DNA of 64,000 nucleotides from Streblospio benedicti. Lineage: Eukaryota > Annelida > Polychaeta > Spionida > Spionidae. The position numbers and the translations under genes were made by a program. The notes beneath the pieces are model-generated. The model worked only from the letters and a program-made list of their open reading frames with translations. It was not told where the DNA came from and ran no database searches. The stretch is taken from positions 17,722,418-17,786,417 of the forward strand of contig CM032662.1 in NCBI GenBank assembly GCA_019095985.1. Direction: 5' to 3'. Each line of letters starts with the position of its first letter. Position 1 is the stretch's first letter. Below are positions 22,520 to 36,305 of the stretch, in pieces.

Positions 22520-25500
22520 CTGTGAGGGGCAGAGAGGGTAAAGACGCGACCGTGTCAGTGGCGTGCGATACAAGGGATGGCTAAAAATTACTCGACCCAT
22601 TTTCTATGCATGGCAGGAGAGTGTGAGTTACGGAGTGCTGCTTGATAGGTGACGCTCGTCGTGCTGATAACCTGGTTGACTAGCTAGCACGGGAGCCTTA
22701 CTTATCAAAGGCTGTAGTCATTTTGAAAGGTGCCCTGGTGGTAAAATATGGGATTACTTACACGACACTTTCTGCCATAACGCATAACTTTTAATTTTTC
22801 ACAAAGTTGTCTATTGCATGAGGCGGTAGTCATAACACAATAATGTCAAGATAGTCAGACAATAATGTCAATGCCAGAGCGTTTTGCAAAATCTTACGTA
22901 TGTTTTCAGACCGAAAAGTGTTATATTTTCGGTGTTTGCATTCAACTTGATACAATGAACGTGCGAAATTCAACATAAAGGATAACATTGAACAGGCTAT
23001 GAATATTTACATCAGAAGGACAACTGCATGTAGATTGTAAACACCGAAAGCTATTTTCATTTTATAACTACTTTGTAAAATGGGTTCACCCACTACATCA
23101 CAAACACAGGAAATGTATGGGTTCATATGTCCCAACGCTCTCAATTTCCACGCTTTCTGCCTGTCTATTTGTCTCTCTTTATCAATCTTCATCTGTGGAG
23201 TGGGGGAGCCTCTTCCCATCTCATTCAAATCTGGATCATTAGTTGACATTTGGGCACATTTGGTAGTCCTAAGTTCATGTTAGAAAATGAAAGATGGATG
23301 ATACCATATACGAATAAACACAAACCGTTCACTACACACTAATGCAGGAAGCACTAATTTGTGGTACATGAAAGTAAATAGACAAATAACAAGTAAATTT
23401 AGTGGTCCTACCAATCTCAAAGTGCTGAGCCATTATCCAAAATAAACAGCTGACGATATCCCTCAATAAAAACATCTATATATGCATCCATTGACAGAAG
23501 GGGTGTCCTTATGATCGTACACTTATTTCTGTTCTGTGTTAATACAACTGTGGCGTACGTACATAATGCCATTGTGGGATCTGTTACAAGAGGAGAAAAA
23601 GACAGAACCATGAATAGAAATGCATCTAATCAAGTGTGTAGATCGATAGGTGGCATTCATGCTGTGGTATACACCTGCATAATACGGCATCCGTCATGGC
23701 TGTTGACGAAGCAACATGAGGCAATAATATTGTCGTCTGGCAATGGTTTCCATTGATTTGTGATCCTATCAGGACACTTGTATATCTCAGTAGTGTATGC
23801 ACGAGTGTAAGGTGCTCACTCGAGCAAGGAAACACAACAAAAGTGCATAGCTATGAAGATTCGGGGCTCAAACTTGATCTCTTACTTTCCCATCGAGTGT
23901 ACTTTAATTATTGTGAGAGAACGTAGTCTCGGTCATAAAGTAGTGATACACATAACCCTATTTATAGCACAGTTTTCAGATATTTGATTCGAGTATTATT
24001 AACAAGAGTTTTACACACATAAACTTCAAAATAGTAATTGCATGTTCATCTATCATGAACATAATCTAAAGCATTACAAAATGTGACACACTGTTTGTAA
24101 CTTTTAATCTTCGCCAGTGATTAATCTAGAAATTGGCAACGGTGAATACTAGGACTCGGATAATTTGAAATAATGGGTCCAAGGGCCAATACAAAGGTTT
24201 ACACAGCAAGTAAAAGCAATTTTCTACCTAAATCAAAGCCTGGTGTCATTATGATTACAAACTAAATATATTCTTAATTCTCTAAATCCTCCTGAAAATA
24301 ATTAGTCTTGTATTCGGGATGCACAACTACAATAATCAATAAGAGAGCGAAACGCCCGATGCTTTTTCTTCTAATTCTAAACATTGGGTTTCTCGTACAT
24401 TACTTTCTATCATACACTGATTAGTTGTCCACGACAAAACAGAAAACATGTCTTTCGTGTTTGCCATCATTTGTGAGAAAACTTGTCGGTTTTGTGCATG
24501 GCTATTTTTGCCAATCCGTTTATTGAAGTTGGCGATAAAACGATTTGTTTCGTGTTGCTCTCTGGTGGCCTCGCCTAGTTATGGATCAAGTTTCATAAAA
24601 AGAAGTTCGTGTCAAAAATGAGGATTAGTAAACGAATGATGCATAGAAGGCAATAGCTATTCCCGTGTAATTACCTGAAAATGAAAAGACTTATACGTTG
24701 ACCATGGACTGTTTTCAGGAGACGCATCACGACGTTCCACAGCACTGTACACCACTGTGAACATTCTAATATGCAAGACGGGCGAGTATACATCGCAAGC
24801 GGAACTTGAATGTAATTATCCGCATTGCTACAGACGTCCGCATTCATTTGCTAAGTAGGATTGAAGGTGCATATAGTGAGAGATTCGTATTTTAGAACTA
24901 CATAATTGAGTGCCGAGCTAAGTTATGGCCAAGTCGAAGCATCGGTTGATGTCAAAACAACCAGTACACTTTTGTGCCACATATGTCACGTGGCAAGTAT
25001 TTCATACCATAATACAAGCAACGTTACAAAGTACCACCAATCTAATCAGGTGAGTACAAATGGCACTGCTCATATTCGTGTTTTGCACTGAGCCGTTTAA
25101 TCACTGCCCTGTAAGATGAACACGTGGCCAGAGGGGCTAATCAGACAGTGGTGACATTTGATCGCGTGAGATGTGCTCATTTGTAAGTGTCCTACGTGTA
25201 AATGGCTACAATGTACTTAGGTCATTGGCTGCAAGACTGCCATACACAATAACTCTATAAAACATATTCAAAAACAACAACAGATCCATCACAAATATAC
25301 TTGGGTGCATTTTTTATGCACTATGTACAACATAAATACTATCCTTGCAAATATGATTATCCTAATGACTTAAGGATAAAGTCTTCACATAATCTGACAT
25401 GCAATTTATTCTATGCCAATGAACAGACATTATATTCCCCAAGATGTACTAATTATCCTTATGGATGGCACACAATAAGTCTTTTTGATACCTAAGATCA

Positions 25501-26789
25501 ACCGTGCCCAGACAGTACGCAACGCATGATAATCTGAGATGGCCTGTAGATGTTGTTTATCATGATATAGATTTTCCATATCTTGATTTTATGGGAAGAA
25601 AATGTAGCATTATATTCTTTACGATAGATTTATTGAGGCCATAACCTGTTCTAGTGATTATATGCAAACCTTTCATCGCTTTTATCTAAGCAAGTATTGT
25701 AACAAGAATTAGGTCACCAAGAATTGCGGTATTCTGACTATTTTAAGCAGACATTTGTATTGCATAAAGCTACATATTCATCTACTCGTACACAGACATC
25801 TAATCAAAGCAACCCATGAATGTCGTTCTCCGTATCAACAAGATATACTAATAAGTTTGTGGTGTGATGGCTATGTGATGAATGGGTAATATCATCTAAA
25901 ATACCCCCCCCCCCAACCTACATAGATAATTTATCATTAACCCTGCCAAGCTAGGAGTCCTAACGGAAAATACCACGCTTTAAATAGTGGACAATCCCCC
26001 CACTGAAAGACAACAATGGCCAGGTCGTCGGTGTCTCGTATTGATCTGCACAGAATGATACAGTCGCCTGGCTAATCGGGATGTGATGAGATGAAAGAGG
26101 TGTGCAGACGACACCCGCTTTGCAGGTCACCACTGATTGGCTCTGGCCTACTTCTCCAACTGTCTAGGCCTTAGTTTTCTGCTCATTCGTCCTTCAAATA
26201 CTTAATGAAGATCGCGTACCATTGTGTCTCACCGACGCATAGCAAACAGCTCATGAATAATGCAGTGAAAATACGTGCACGCATCACTTTTTCAAACCAC
26301 AACTGTAAACTGCTTGTCAGTGGTCTACACACCCTATATATGTGAATAGTTTTATTTGAAAACGTGGAAGATATGTGATGAAAGCAATTAGAACAGTACA
26401 GTGTCATGATAAGCAATTTAAACATAAGCTGCATTAATTCGTACATAGACGCATTATTCTTTCAAAAGGCTGTTACTGTTGAACTTGAGGGGCAATCCAT
26501 TACGTAGATGGCCTTTAAGCACCCACCTATTGTCTGAAATGGGGTTTACAAATATACTTAAAGGAAGACGAATGGTGAGTGTCACTTTCAAGACAATCAC
26601 GCATACGAAACTCGGCTGATTAATATGGACTGCTTACTAGGTTGGATAGCGCCGGTTCCCACTCTTTTTGCATGGTTAACTTTGTAAACGTGCAAAGCTA
26701 TTCAGAACGAACCAGCATAGGCGGAGATGACAATATGCTCTGGACAAGACTTGTTTGAATCTAGACAAAATGTGAATTTCAGCACTTAC
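22520..26789 (-). other. 4.3 kb intron
   Basis: The intron runs between the last PAS exon and the Ser/Asp-rich linker exon (GTAAGT donor, ccctcacag acceptor). Two CACGTG hexamers lie near 24987 and 25121 and an 11-C run near 25903. The stretch 26000-26170 is GC-richer and free of simple repeats. I see no coding exon, RNA gene or transposon in it. Confidence 0.7.
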
Positions 26790-26930
26790 CAACATGGAGG
26801 GAGTCGACGCCATCTTCCTGAGATAGCCCTTTCTCTTTGGTGATGTCTTTGTGCGAGGCCAGAAACAACACCACGTCCCCTTTCTCATTCTTGATGGGGA
26901 CAATATCCAGTAAGCACCAAAAGGGAGTAC
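26790..26930 (-). CDS. Elk: ELK channel exon: PAS domain, last part
   Basis: The exon encodes residues 78-125: [20 protein letters not shown], then [11 protein letters not shown], the final beta strands of the PAS core. After these come a charged stretch (K-E-K, Q-E-D) and S-L-H-V that start the linker. It opens with GT completing the Gly codon split from the previous exon, and ends in phase 1 before a GTAAGT donor. The PAS sequence is nearly identical to human KCNH8 here, the strongest single piece of evidence for the ELK subfamily. Length 141 nt, phases 1 to 1, so in principle it could be skipped without a frameshift, which would destroy the PAS fold. Confidence 0.96.
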
Positions 26931-27666
26931 CTGAAAATAGAATGATGTTCCCATGTGTCACCCTATATCCGATAGATAAATAATAACCCTCTTAACTGAC
27001 GTTGAAATGTTCTTCAAAGCCCGGTAAACTACATAATTATTATATTAACACAGATTTGCTACTTTTCGTGATTGTAATATCTTATATATTTCCCAAACTA
27101 CTCAGACGTAAGGATTCCTACATTTTGAAGAATAAACATTTTGGGTACTTGGTTAAATTGCAATGAAATAAGAATGCCTTCGAGCCTCAGACGATGCTTG
27201 AACACAATGTAATAAACTGAAAAACAAAAGCTATAAAGCTGCACTGCTTATCAATCGGCAAATATATACAGCATTTGGCTGTAACATTCCTTGATTTTGG
27301 TTGATGAAGTGGTGTTAGAGTCTTAATAGAAGTGGGCCCAAGGCCGTGGTTCGCCGTTATACTTATTAGGACTGTCACAGTACATAATCTAAGCAGGTCT
27401 GAGTATCCATTGAAACTGCTCATATTGGATACCCTTCTAAAAGAGTAATTTACGTTTAAAACTTCATTTCCTCGCGAAATAAATACACGTCAGTGTAACT
27501 ATTTGAGTTCGACCGTCGAAGGACACTTTAACTGTATAAGGTGGATCGTTCAAATTGTCGCAGCCCACACACTATAAACGTGATAACATCCACACACTAC
27601 TGATGCATGTTATATCTAGCCACTGTGTGTGTCACCAACTTACCATATTTCTCACTAGGGCTCTCA

Positions 27667-27769
27667 CGACCGACCAACCGACCGACCGACCGACCCGACC
27701 GACCGACCGACCGACCGACCGACCGACCGACCGACCGACCGACCGACCGTCCGACCGACCGACCGACCA
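27667..27769. repeat. (GACC)n microsatellite
   Basis: The tract holds about 25 tetranucleotide units of GACC with a few interruptions. The Pro-Thr-Asp-Arg repeats in overlapping frames are repeat artefacts. Confidence 0.97.
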
Positions 27770-30710
27770 AAAATCTGCCAGCCAGTCATCCTCCCACTCA
27801 CTCACCCACCGAGCATGTTTGGAAGCTGTTCGTATTTCCTCTCTCCAAAATCCCCCTCAATTACAACGAACCACGCCCTTAGTAGTGACACAGACGTCAC
27901 GGCATAGCTATACATACGTCGCCCCAGTAGTAACACCTGACGTTCATTGCGCCTCATCTATTGAGCGCCGGCGGCGTGTTGATCTGGCCCTAATCAAGTG
28001 ACTGCCGCCGTCTCACGTGCCCTCGCTTTACGGCCTCGTAAAGCCGGCATCGTGTCTATGCCCAAATGACCGCCCAGACAAATACTCAATTTGAGGGACT
28101 GTCTTGATCAGGCAAATTAGTTTACTGTATTATGCGTGGAGATTTAAAGCTGGAGCATTAAATGCGAAAGACCCGTAGGTTCATTTGAAAGCGTTTGCTG
28201 ACCTCCTATGGGAATATCGTGATGTCAGAACTGGTGGTGTTGAATAGGATATAGGAGAGGTGTATATGTATACCTTTGGTCGTAATGTGGTTATATTAGA
28301 ACACGTGTATGATATGATTATGACAACTACAATTTGTTTAATAACATCAAAACAGAAAAAGAATGCCAACGCATTGCATGCGTTCGTGTACAGTTGATAT
28401 ATTAAAGACAAGGTTAATGAAGACACTAGATACAGCACAGTGTTTCATGTAATATTGCACAAGCTTCGGCTGCCTATATCTGTTTACAGAAGTGCGCCAT
28501 GGCACGTAAGCAAACGATCCATAATCATGTTCACTACACAGCCTCATGAGCCTAGGGTTTGTGTTTACGCCTCACACTATGAAGCAACATGATGACACAT
28601 GTGCATGTATATCTTCAGAGAGTCTCACCTCTCCTACTAAGCACAAATACACATGTGCAGTACAACCTCTTTAAGTTAGATGAATAGATGATCTCCACTT
28701 AATTGGCATGGTCATCTTTCCAAAGTGACCACGGGTTTTTCTGAATATATCTGTTTTTCGACATAACCTTAAGCAAAACACTGACAGTGTTGAAATTTTA
28801 ACCACACATGGCAAGCGTCTTACACACCAACGTTCTGTAAGTGCGCGAAACCTGTTTTAATGAAGACCAATAGTCCCATTAGGGGCTTGGAAACACCGTC
28901 CCTACGGATAATCTCTGTTCAAAAGTGCCGTTTGGTTAAAATCAGTGAAAAGACACAATGTTCACAATAAAGCGACCAACACATAATGCTTAAATGTATG
29001 AAGCACTCTCCATAAAATATGCCATGATTGAAACATGACCAACTTAAATGCACATGCTTTTAGTTTCAATTAAGTCCCTGGCTTGTTTCGCTCGAGAATA
29101 ATGGCAAGCAATAACTTGTGATTTTAGCTGCTTTCCCATGAGTGTAATACATCTATATAGGACAAAGAAAGGAAGGTGCTATATTGAAGCTTTAATGCAC
29201 CCTTTTCTGTTGTTTGATATGAATTTGGCAATCATGTGTTACAAAGTCAGTATTCAGTAATTTATGTTACACTGTTTAGTATCTGTTATTTGATTTTATC
29301 AATGTTGACTCATACAGTGTTTGACCGTTGATAAAGTTGGTATTGTTATGACATACGCATAACAATTACCTTCTGGGCTAATCAAGTATCCATATAATTA
29401 AAAGAGATCATTGGTAATATAAGATTTTTGAAGTTTATGATTCAAGGGTAACTAAACTATTTGATCCCTTAGACCATTATGTATGTACATGTACGTCTAT
29501 ACAAGATTAGATGTAGATACAACACTAAATCTTGGTAGTTCTGTTTATTCCCAACGATCTATTCACAAACCTTACGAAAATGCATTTCACAAACATAATA
29601 CAAAACGTATATGAAAAGCTTCTTAATAAGTTGTCCCAGCTGTTGAAATCCTTGTCACATCTTTTATTCGTATGCAAAGATTCGCCTATGCAATAAAACT
29701 GAGAAACGGGAGCACAAATAATCCGTTTTATGTGGGCGTTTATGGCAAATCGTAATTAACTCACGGCAACAGCGTGCTATAACTACTGCTTTAAGATAAT
29801 TTTATTGGAGACTCATACGTCTATTTGATACATTTACTTGCTTACACCAAGTGCAGGGAGCTCCTTATTTCATGATGTACTGAAGGGCAAATTCAGTCGA
29901 AAATTCCACATAGTTCCTACCATACATGGCTTATGTAATAATTGTCGAATCACTTGGATGAATCGCATTTACCGTGTGTATTAATTCTGCTGTTGTCTGA
30001 ACACTTGTCATGCGACATATATCACCCCCAATAAACTGATTGTGAACGTGTACCGAACTCTCTGTGATGTTGAAGGGTTACCTAACATTCAACCATGAAA
30101 GTTTTGCATAAATGTCACTTTCAATGTTAAAGCGACCGAGGTCAATGCCACTTGATCATTCAGCCAATGCCGCACACAGCAATACAATTAAATTAATCGA
30201 ACAGTAGAAGCTTTTTACCAGAACAAAACGCTTTTTTCAGAGAACAGAGACTCAAAGTGAGATCTCTAAAGCTTATATGGCAGAAAATCAGTTTCAATGC
30301 ATTTCAAATGTGAACGTTCCATTGCAGTTTTATCCAACTTGTTGCTTTGGATGATGAATTAGCCAGCCTCAGGCCTGACACATGGTGCATCCCAGATAAT
30401 GCATCAGCGGTCAAGCTTCGCAGCAAAAAAGTAATTAAAATCACGTCTGTTAAAAGAATTGATGGCTTAGGAGGCTGAAAGTGCAAGAACCCATCACTCA
30501 TAATTATATCGAATTGTAAAGGCGATGGGGTGAGTGCCATTCCAGATGCACGATTATTTAGGTTGTGATGTGCGGTGGTGTGGTGAGCTGGTACACTTCT
30601 CACTATGATGACGATTGGAATATTTGTAACAGCGTAATTTGCAATATCTGTGGCAATCAATTATTGCAAAATAATTCCTATTCGTTTCATAAGTTTCGGA
30701 CACTATAGAG

Positions 30711-31326
30711 GAGTCTTCTTGAGCTGCGTTTTGCAACCAGCCGTGTTTTGCAACCGATTGCAATTCGCGCTGACACATTTTACAAGCACCAATGCATTTT
30801 GCAACCCAAAAGGGGCTGGAGCCGCAAATTGCAACGTTAACAAAAATTTTCAAAATTGAAAAATGTAACCACAGGTTTATATTTTTTTATTTTACAAATT
30901 ACCAACATTCACACATATGCAGTTGAGGGATGGTGAGTATATTTCTTAACATTATATGGACACTTGTTAAAAAAAAAATAGGAAACGCATCGATTTAGTA
31001 TTAGAATATGCCTTGAACCTGTGGCCAGACATATATGAATCAATTATTTTTTTTTAAATTTTGTTAAAGCAAGTGTCCATATAAGGCGATAATGTTAAGA
31101 TATAAAAGCTACATCCTTAAAATGCCTACCGGTATATATGAGTGTGAGTAATGTGCAAAATAACAAAAAATATCTACAAGTAACATTTTGCAATGGAGGT
31201 TGCAAAACGCGTTAAGGTTGCATTTTGCGGTTCCACACCCTTTTTAGGTTGCAAAATGCGACAATACAAAATGCAACCAATGACAAAACGCGGCTGGTTG
31301 CAAAACGCTGCTCAACAAGTCTGCAT
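30711..31326. mobile_element. Foldback (long inverted-repeat) non-autonomous DNA element
   Basis: Two arms of roughly 260 bp are inverted copies of each other around a centre near 31015. Outer arms share ttgagc-gcgttttgcaacc and ggctgg/ccagcc blocks. Middle parts share attcacac-catat and ttattttacaaattac-like blocks. Inner parts share cttaacattat and atatggacacttg. The outer third of each arm repeats ttttgcaac three or more times, like subterminal binding repeats of DNA transposons. Arms are diverged, so it is not recent, and no transposase frame is present. I see no clear target-site duplication. Similar short open frames in the two arms reflect the inversion only. Confidence 0.75.
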
Positions 31327-32584
31327 CGATGAAAACTGTCGTCGTAAAAGCAACTCATCGCAAAACAACCTACTAGAACTAATAGCACTCGTTTTAATGG
31401 GCTAGTGTCCTACAAATGGTGGACAGCTTTTTTTACATATCACGACAATGATATGCGATATCAGAAAATGGATATGCATGAGCAATAAATATAGAAAAAG
31501 GTAAACACATTTATTAGTTAACCCTACCCTACTTCATCAAGAGACGGTGTTGATACGTTCCATGTGTCATCATCGAATGCAAGCGTGTCAGGGCTGGTTA
31601 GTGTCAATTGACTGGCGTAATATAAACGGGAGTAAGATAAACTGCAGACATTTAACCCTAATGTGCAATAAAGCAACCCCTGTATGTAACTGTATATGAA
31701 ATTACTGGCTTGCGGAAGTGTCAAGTGGAGCAATATTGGAATGTAAGGCATCCATGTAGCAAAGTGACACGTAAATACATGGTAATATGAAGATATACAC
31801 TAATGGAAATATACTCGGTTCGAAATAGTATCAAAGCTGTCTTGATAGTCTATGTGTTTTGTTTTATGTAAGGTACACGTGTTACCAACGAGGTTTGAAA
31901 GATGCCTGACTTCGTGTTGCTGTAAATCTATAACACGGTTATCAAGAGTGTTTGAATATCATTACAGCCTGCTTGAGTGATGCATCATCTATTAACTGAA
32001 AAACTATATAAGAAGTGTTTTGCAGATTACTTTTTCAATCTTGTTTTATCAGTAAAAAGGCCGAACTCGTCAACAAAAACTCAAGGACAATCACAAGGCA
32101 ATCTAAATAAAGCTGCCCAAAACATTTGTGAGACAAAAATCATATGCCTATAATCTAAGATGGATTGGGCAGGGGACAAATTGCACCCACAGCATATTGC
32201 ATATAAAACAATGTTTAAGCAAAAGGGGAAACATGCAAATTTGCACCACTGCCTATCTGTATCAATAGACACAGTAATACACATTTAGAGGTACGTTTGT
32301 GGCGTGGGAAATTGAATGGCTCACGATCTTCGAGGAACGATGTTTTTATTGCATATAAAAGAATGCAGTGCAAATAATACGATTTCTCTATTATGAATAT
32401 ATACTCTATGTCCAGTTAGGACACTATAAGAATTGTATTTGATTTGAATAATCGTTTGTAAGGAAAGGGATATATATATGATTAGAGACAGGAATGTATT
32501 GAAAATATGTTGAACGTGCTGTAGCAATTTTATGAGGGACGTGGAGATGATTGACGCCGAACCAGCTGTGTTATTGTAGTCATT

Positions 32585-32684
32585 NNNNNNNNNNNNNNNN
32601 NNNNNNNNNNNNNNNNNNNNNNNNNNNNNNNNNNNNNNNNNNNNNNNNNNNNNNNNNNNNNNNNNNNNNNNNNNNNNNNNNNNN
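32585..32684. other. Assembly gap (100 N)
   Basis: One hundred undetermined bases mark a scaffold gap of unknown true length inside the PAS intron. Flanks show no repeat that explains it. Confidence 0.99.
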
Positions 32685-35600
32685 CGCGTGGTTTAATTTC
32701 TTACTGCGTCTTGCGTTTCAATTCCCCACATTGAGGAAATTCAATTAGAGTGATTTAATGGTTTAATAACTTCCAGGCGCACTGATTTGAACAGGACTAA
32801 TTTCCATATACTTACTGTAGAACGGTGCGGCATATATGCTCCAATATAGTGTTAGACAGCAAACATATCGTTGTAAGCACTAGCAATATACACCATGTTT
32901 TGTTTATGCATGAACTAGTTCAGTGAAAACCCATATTCATTGCCATAAAAAGAACATGACAGCAATGCATTGAAACCCTAAATATTTCTATATTGTCAGA
33001 CGGGTGACAGATTAGCCACCTACCAATGCTGGCCTTCACGTCTTTTAATGTCACAACTGTAATATAATGGATTTAGAGCCGTTGAGACTATGATTCAACT
33101 GTGCTCTACTTCTTCACAAAATCTTTTTAATCCTTTTTACGGAGGGTAATGCATGCTTCTATGTGACAATATAGTGCCTCACTTCCGAATACCATCTTCT
33201 TTCTCACTTATTGTTTCCCAAAATAGCCTGCTCAGAGCACACCGAACCATATAGTAGATTACATGCCTTCAGAAATGCATGTCTGTGGATGAAATATGTA
33301 CACCTGCCTGCTTTACCTCCCCATCTTTGGGCATTCACTCATACATTGATGAGCAGTCATCTTAAAACCTTGGTACTAGTTTTTGCCTGAAATAGCAATA
33401 CATTACATTAATGTGAAACGACAATACACTCGTTTAGCAGAAAACATAACATATGATAACATGAGTAGAACTATGTCTATATTGCCGTTTAAATGCAAAT
33501 GTTGCACCCACGTAAACTAATAGACTACAATCTATGTAAATTTTCATTTTCAATTTAATGCATAGCCGTATGCGATTCAAAACAAATCACCACACATTTT
33601 TTATTCATCAATTCTGAAAATAGAATAACTAAGCCAAATTGTTCAGAGCAATGTGACTGAGTACATTAAATACATACGTACATTCATTTATGTGGCATCA
33701 TACGCAATATCATATACGTATCACTATGATACTGGCCACGGGTTCCAAATCCCACTTCAAGATGTAGTCCTCTATTCACTTCACTCAGACAATACAGTGT
33801 TACCCCTTATACATTAATCAACTTACATGCCTAATAAATACGGCTATTGCGAAGGTCGTAAAAGCCGATTGTGCTGTGGGGACATGTCAGCAGCACGTCC
33901 CGGCACCCACGGTGGACTCTGGGCCGCCACCTGTTCCTCCATACTAAGCGAGCTCGGGTCATCACTGTTGACACTTTAATTACATACATGGTGGGTTGGA
34001 GGGCTGGACAGTCGTGTGCTTTATTAACGTTAACGCACCCATTAACGTACATTGTGTTATTTTGTACACTTACTTGTTATGGTGCATCATCTGCCTAACA
34101 CGTACGTTTTGCTGATCAGGCCGAAGCGGGCTTTTCTGATTTGCCAGTCAATTGCATCCATCGAATGGCGGTCTACACAGACCAGACTGCTCTATATCCA
34201 CCAATAATCGTCTCACTTTAATTCAAAGTCATTATTTAATAGCCATTACGCACTGTCTGCAAACCAAGAATCTCAAGTACAAGGTCAAGGTCGAATGTAA
34301 GAAATCGGTTTGGCGAACTGGACAATAGAATAATCTAGCTCTTATAAGGTTGTTCTGCTTCTATTATGAAGCAATCTATCAGACGCAAACGATAAAATCA
34401 TCCGGACACGCAGCAATGGGCGAGCCATCAATGCGGATGGACATCAAGAAAGCACGGTGGGGAAACATTTGTTTTTATGCGAACGCCTCTTACAGTAGAG
34501 AGCATTGATAGCTTCCACTAGATTTACGCCCAAACCCATCACTCATAACACAGCACAGGAAAAGGCCCATAAAACTAGGCGCTTGTACACAATGGGATAA
34601 CTCGGTGGCTAAAGCAGCCATAAAATAGCATTTAGATGAAGAAAGCAAGACATTGAGCCGGCATAAAGAGAGGATCATCATAAAAGCGGAAGCCCGTGCT
34701 GCCACAATGTACCCGTTGGCTGAGATGAGGTGGCACGGCTGAGTGACCGCGCTGCAGGCGGGTGACGCGCGAGCCTGTGATGGGAGCAGACGGCACGGCG
34801 CGTTCGATGGAGGGGAACGCCCATTGGCGCATGCTACTTGGGTCTACATACAGATATACACAGTATTGGGGGCGAGGGCATGTCTATTTTGGTCCTTGTT
34901 TTGGGCGTTTTCTGGGCGTGGTTGAATTGATGTCATGTCGTAGAAGCTGTTTGCTTAATGAGGTAAGAAGCAATATGGAGATTTAGGAAATTAAGCATGC
35001 ATATAAGGGAAATTAATATCTTGGGTGATTTGATGGCTGCCATGATATATTATTACGCGTGTGTTGATCATTTCTTATGTTCACGTATATCCGTGCTACA
35101 GCATATTAGTTTAACTAGTAACATAGTATCATTAATGAGCTATTGACAGTGATACAATCATGTGTTAAAAGTATTTTTGTGTCCATGTGCAATACAACAT
35201 TAAAACGCAGAACAAAATAAAAGTGCACGGGGACTTTGCAGCAACACTAACCATTACAGCACACTTTCACATATACAGAAACCTCAAAGCACACAAATCT
35301 GTGTCCAAAACAAAACACGCTCCACAGACGTCTTTTTCTTTCCTCATTAGTCTTTATTTACTAAGGCCTAAGACATTTAGCACCGTAGCTCACAATAAAA
35401 ATGAGCTGTCATCAGTTTTGGTCACAGTGGCCCAATTCCTGCCAAGTTTATGACTGATGTTTCCACACGAGTTGTAACACACACGGACAGCACCAGGCGT
35501 GAAAGCCTCCTCTGTGGTGTAATTACCTCCCGCCTCGGTGGTGAGAGTGATGGTCTGTGCCCGTTGTCCATGGAGTGTAGCATTGCAAAGGCGGAAATGT

Positions 35601-35804
35601 GACTTGTGTTCATTTGTGGTAACACATAGATTTTTGATCATTATGTAATACAGCAAGGTGTGGTCTTGCACGTTCATACACGTGGCAAAGATGTGTTGGC
35701 TTGTATCGTTGTATCGTGTTGCATGTTAAGTGACAGTCTGTCGGTCCACCTACTAGAATGTTGTTTCACGCGACTTCGGACTTAGGGAACGATCATAAAT
35801 AATG

Positions 35805-35906
35805 ATACCGGGGGCGGGGGGGGGGGGTCGTCCAAAAAAGGTGGGGCGGTCGTCCAACTTTTCTGATTTTTTTGTGGGGGTGGGGGTGGGGGGTGGGGGT
35901 GGGGGT
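35805..35906 (+). repeat. G-rich tract with G-quadruplex motif
   Basis: A G13-class run near 35815-35827 and, at 35874-35906, five G5-G6 blocks separated by single T meet the usual G-quadruplex pattern on the plus strand (template strand of the channel gene). The tract ends against the LINE fragment. Confidence 0.85.
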
Positions 35907-36305
35907 TATTATTCTAAGGGTCTTGCATTTTCTTCACATTGAAACTCATTTGCCATGTACCTACCCAATTTTGTAATTTAAACAAATCTTGTAGTATTTG
36001 GGAATCGTTTTCGGTTTGTATCTCCTTATAAATTGCACTGTCGTCTGCGAATAGCCTAATTTTTGAATGCAAATTTTTCTCTATATCATTGATATATACA
36101 AGAAGAGCAATGGCCCGAGGACAGTGCCCTGGGGAACACCAGAGGTGGCAGCCTGAATGTCTGATTTTGAGCCATTGACAACCACTTCATGAGTCCTTGA
36201 TGACAGGAAGCTACGGATCCACTGTTGTTGTTTTGCCTGTACCGAAATTGTATACATGAACTTTTGTATGGTCCATAAACCAAATTCTATTCCCGAAACC
36301 CCTTA
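35907..36305 (-). mobile_element. LINE fragment: reverse transcriptase (non-LTR retrotransposon)
   Basis: On the minus strand I read W-I-R-S-F-L-S-S-R-T, V-V-V-N-G-S-K, then S-G-V-P-Q-G-T-V-L-G-P-L-L-F-L, and in the next frame Y-I-N-D-I-E-K-N-L, R-L-F-A-D-D-S-A-I-Y and W-Q-M-S-F-N-V-K-K. These are reverse-transcriptase blocks including the F-A-D-D catalytic motif, in the order usual for Jockey/CR1-type LINEs. The copy is a short internal piece lacking endonuclease and 3' tail. It has at least two frame breaks (near 36098 and near 35940), so it is dead. No target-site duplication is visible. Confidence 0.9.

Noticed and set aside
27555-28001. Open frames with Pro-Thr-Asp-Arg repeats
   Set aside because: They are translations of the GACC microsatellite in two frames; flanks show no coding signal.
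30554-31405. Two open frames with similar G-W-L-Q-N-A-A-Q segments, possibly a protein family
   Set aside because: They lie in the two arms of the foldback element and resemble each other only because the arms are inverted copies.
33024-33041. A possible 18-nt minus-strand microexon (acattaaaag / GTAGGT)
   Set aside because: The acceptor lacks a pyrimidine tract and the flanking exons already join in frame inside the PAS core, where an insert would break a conserved strand.
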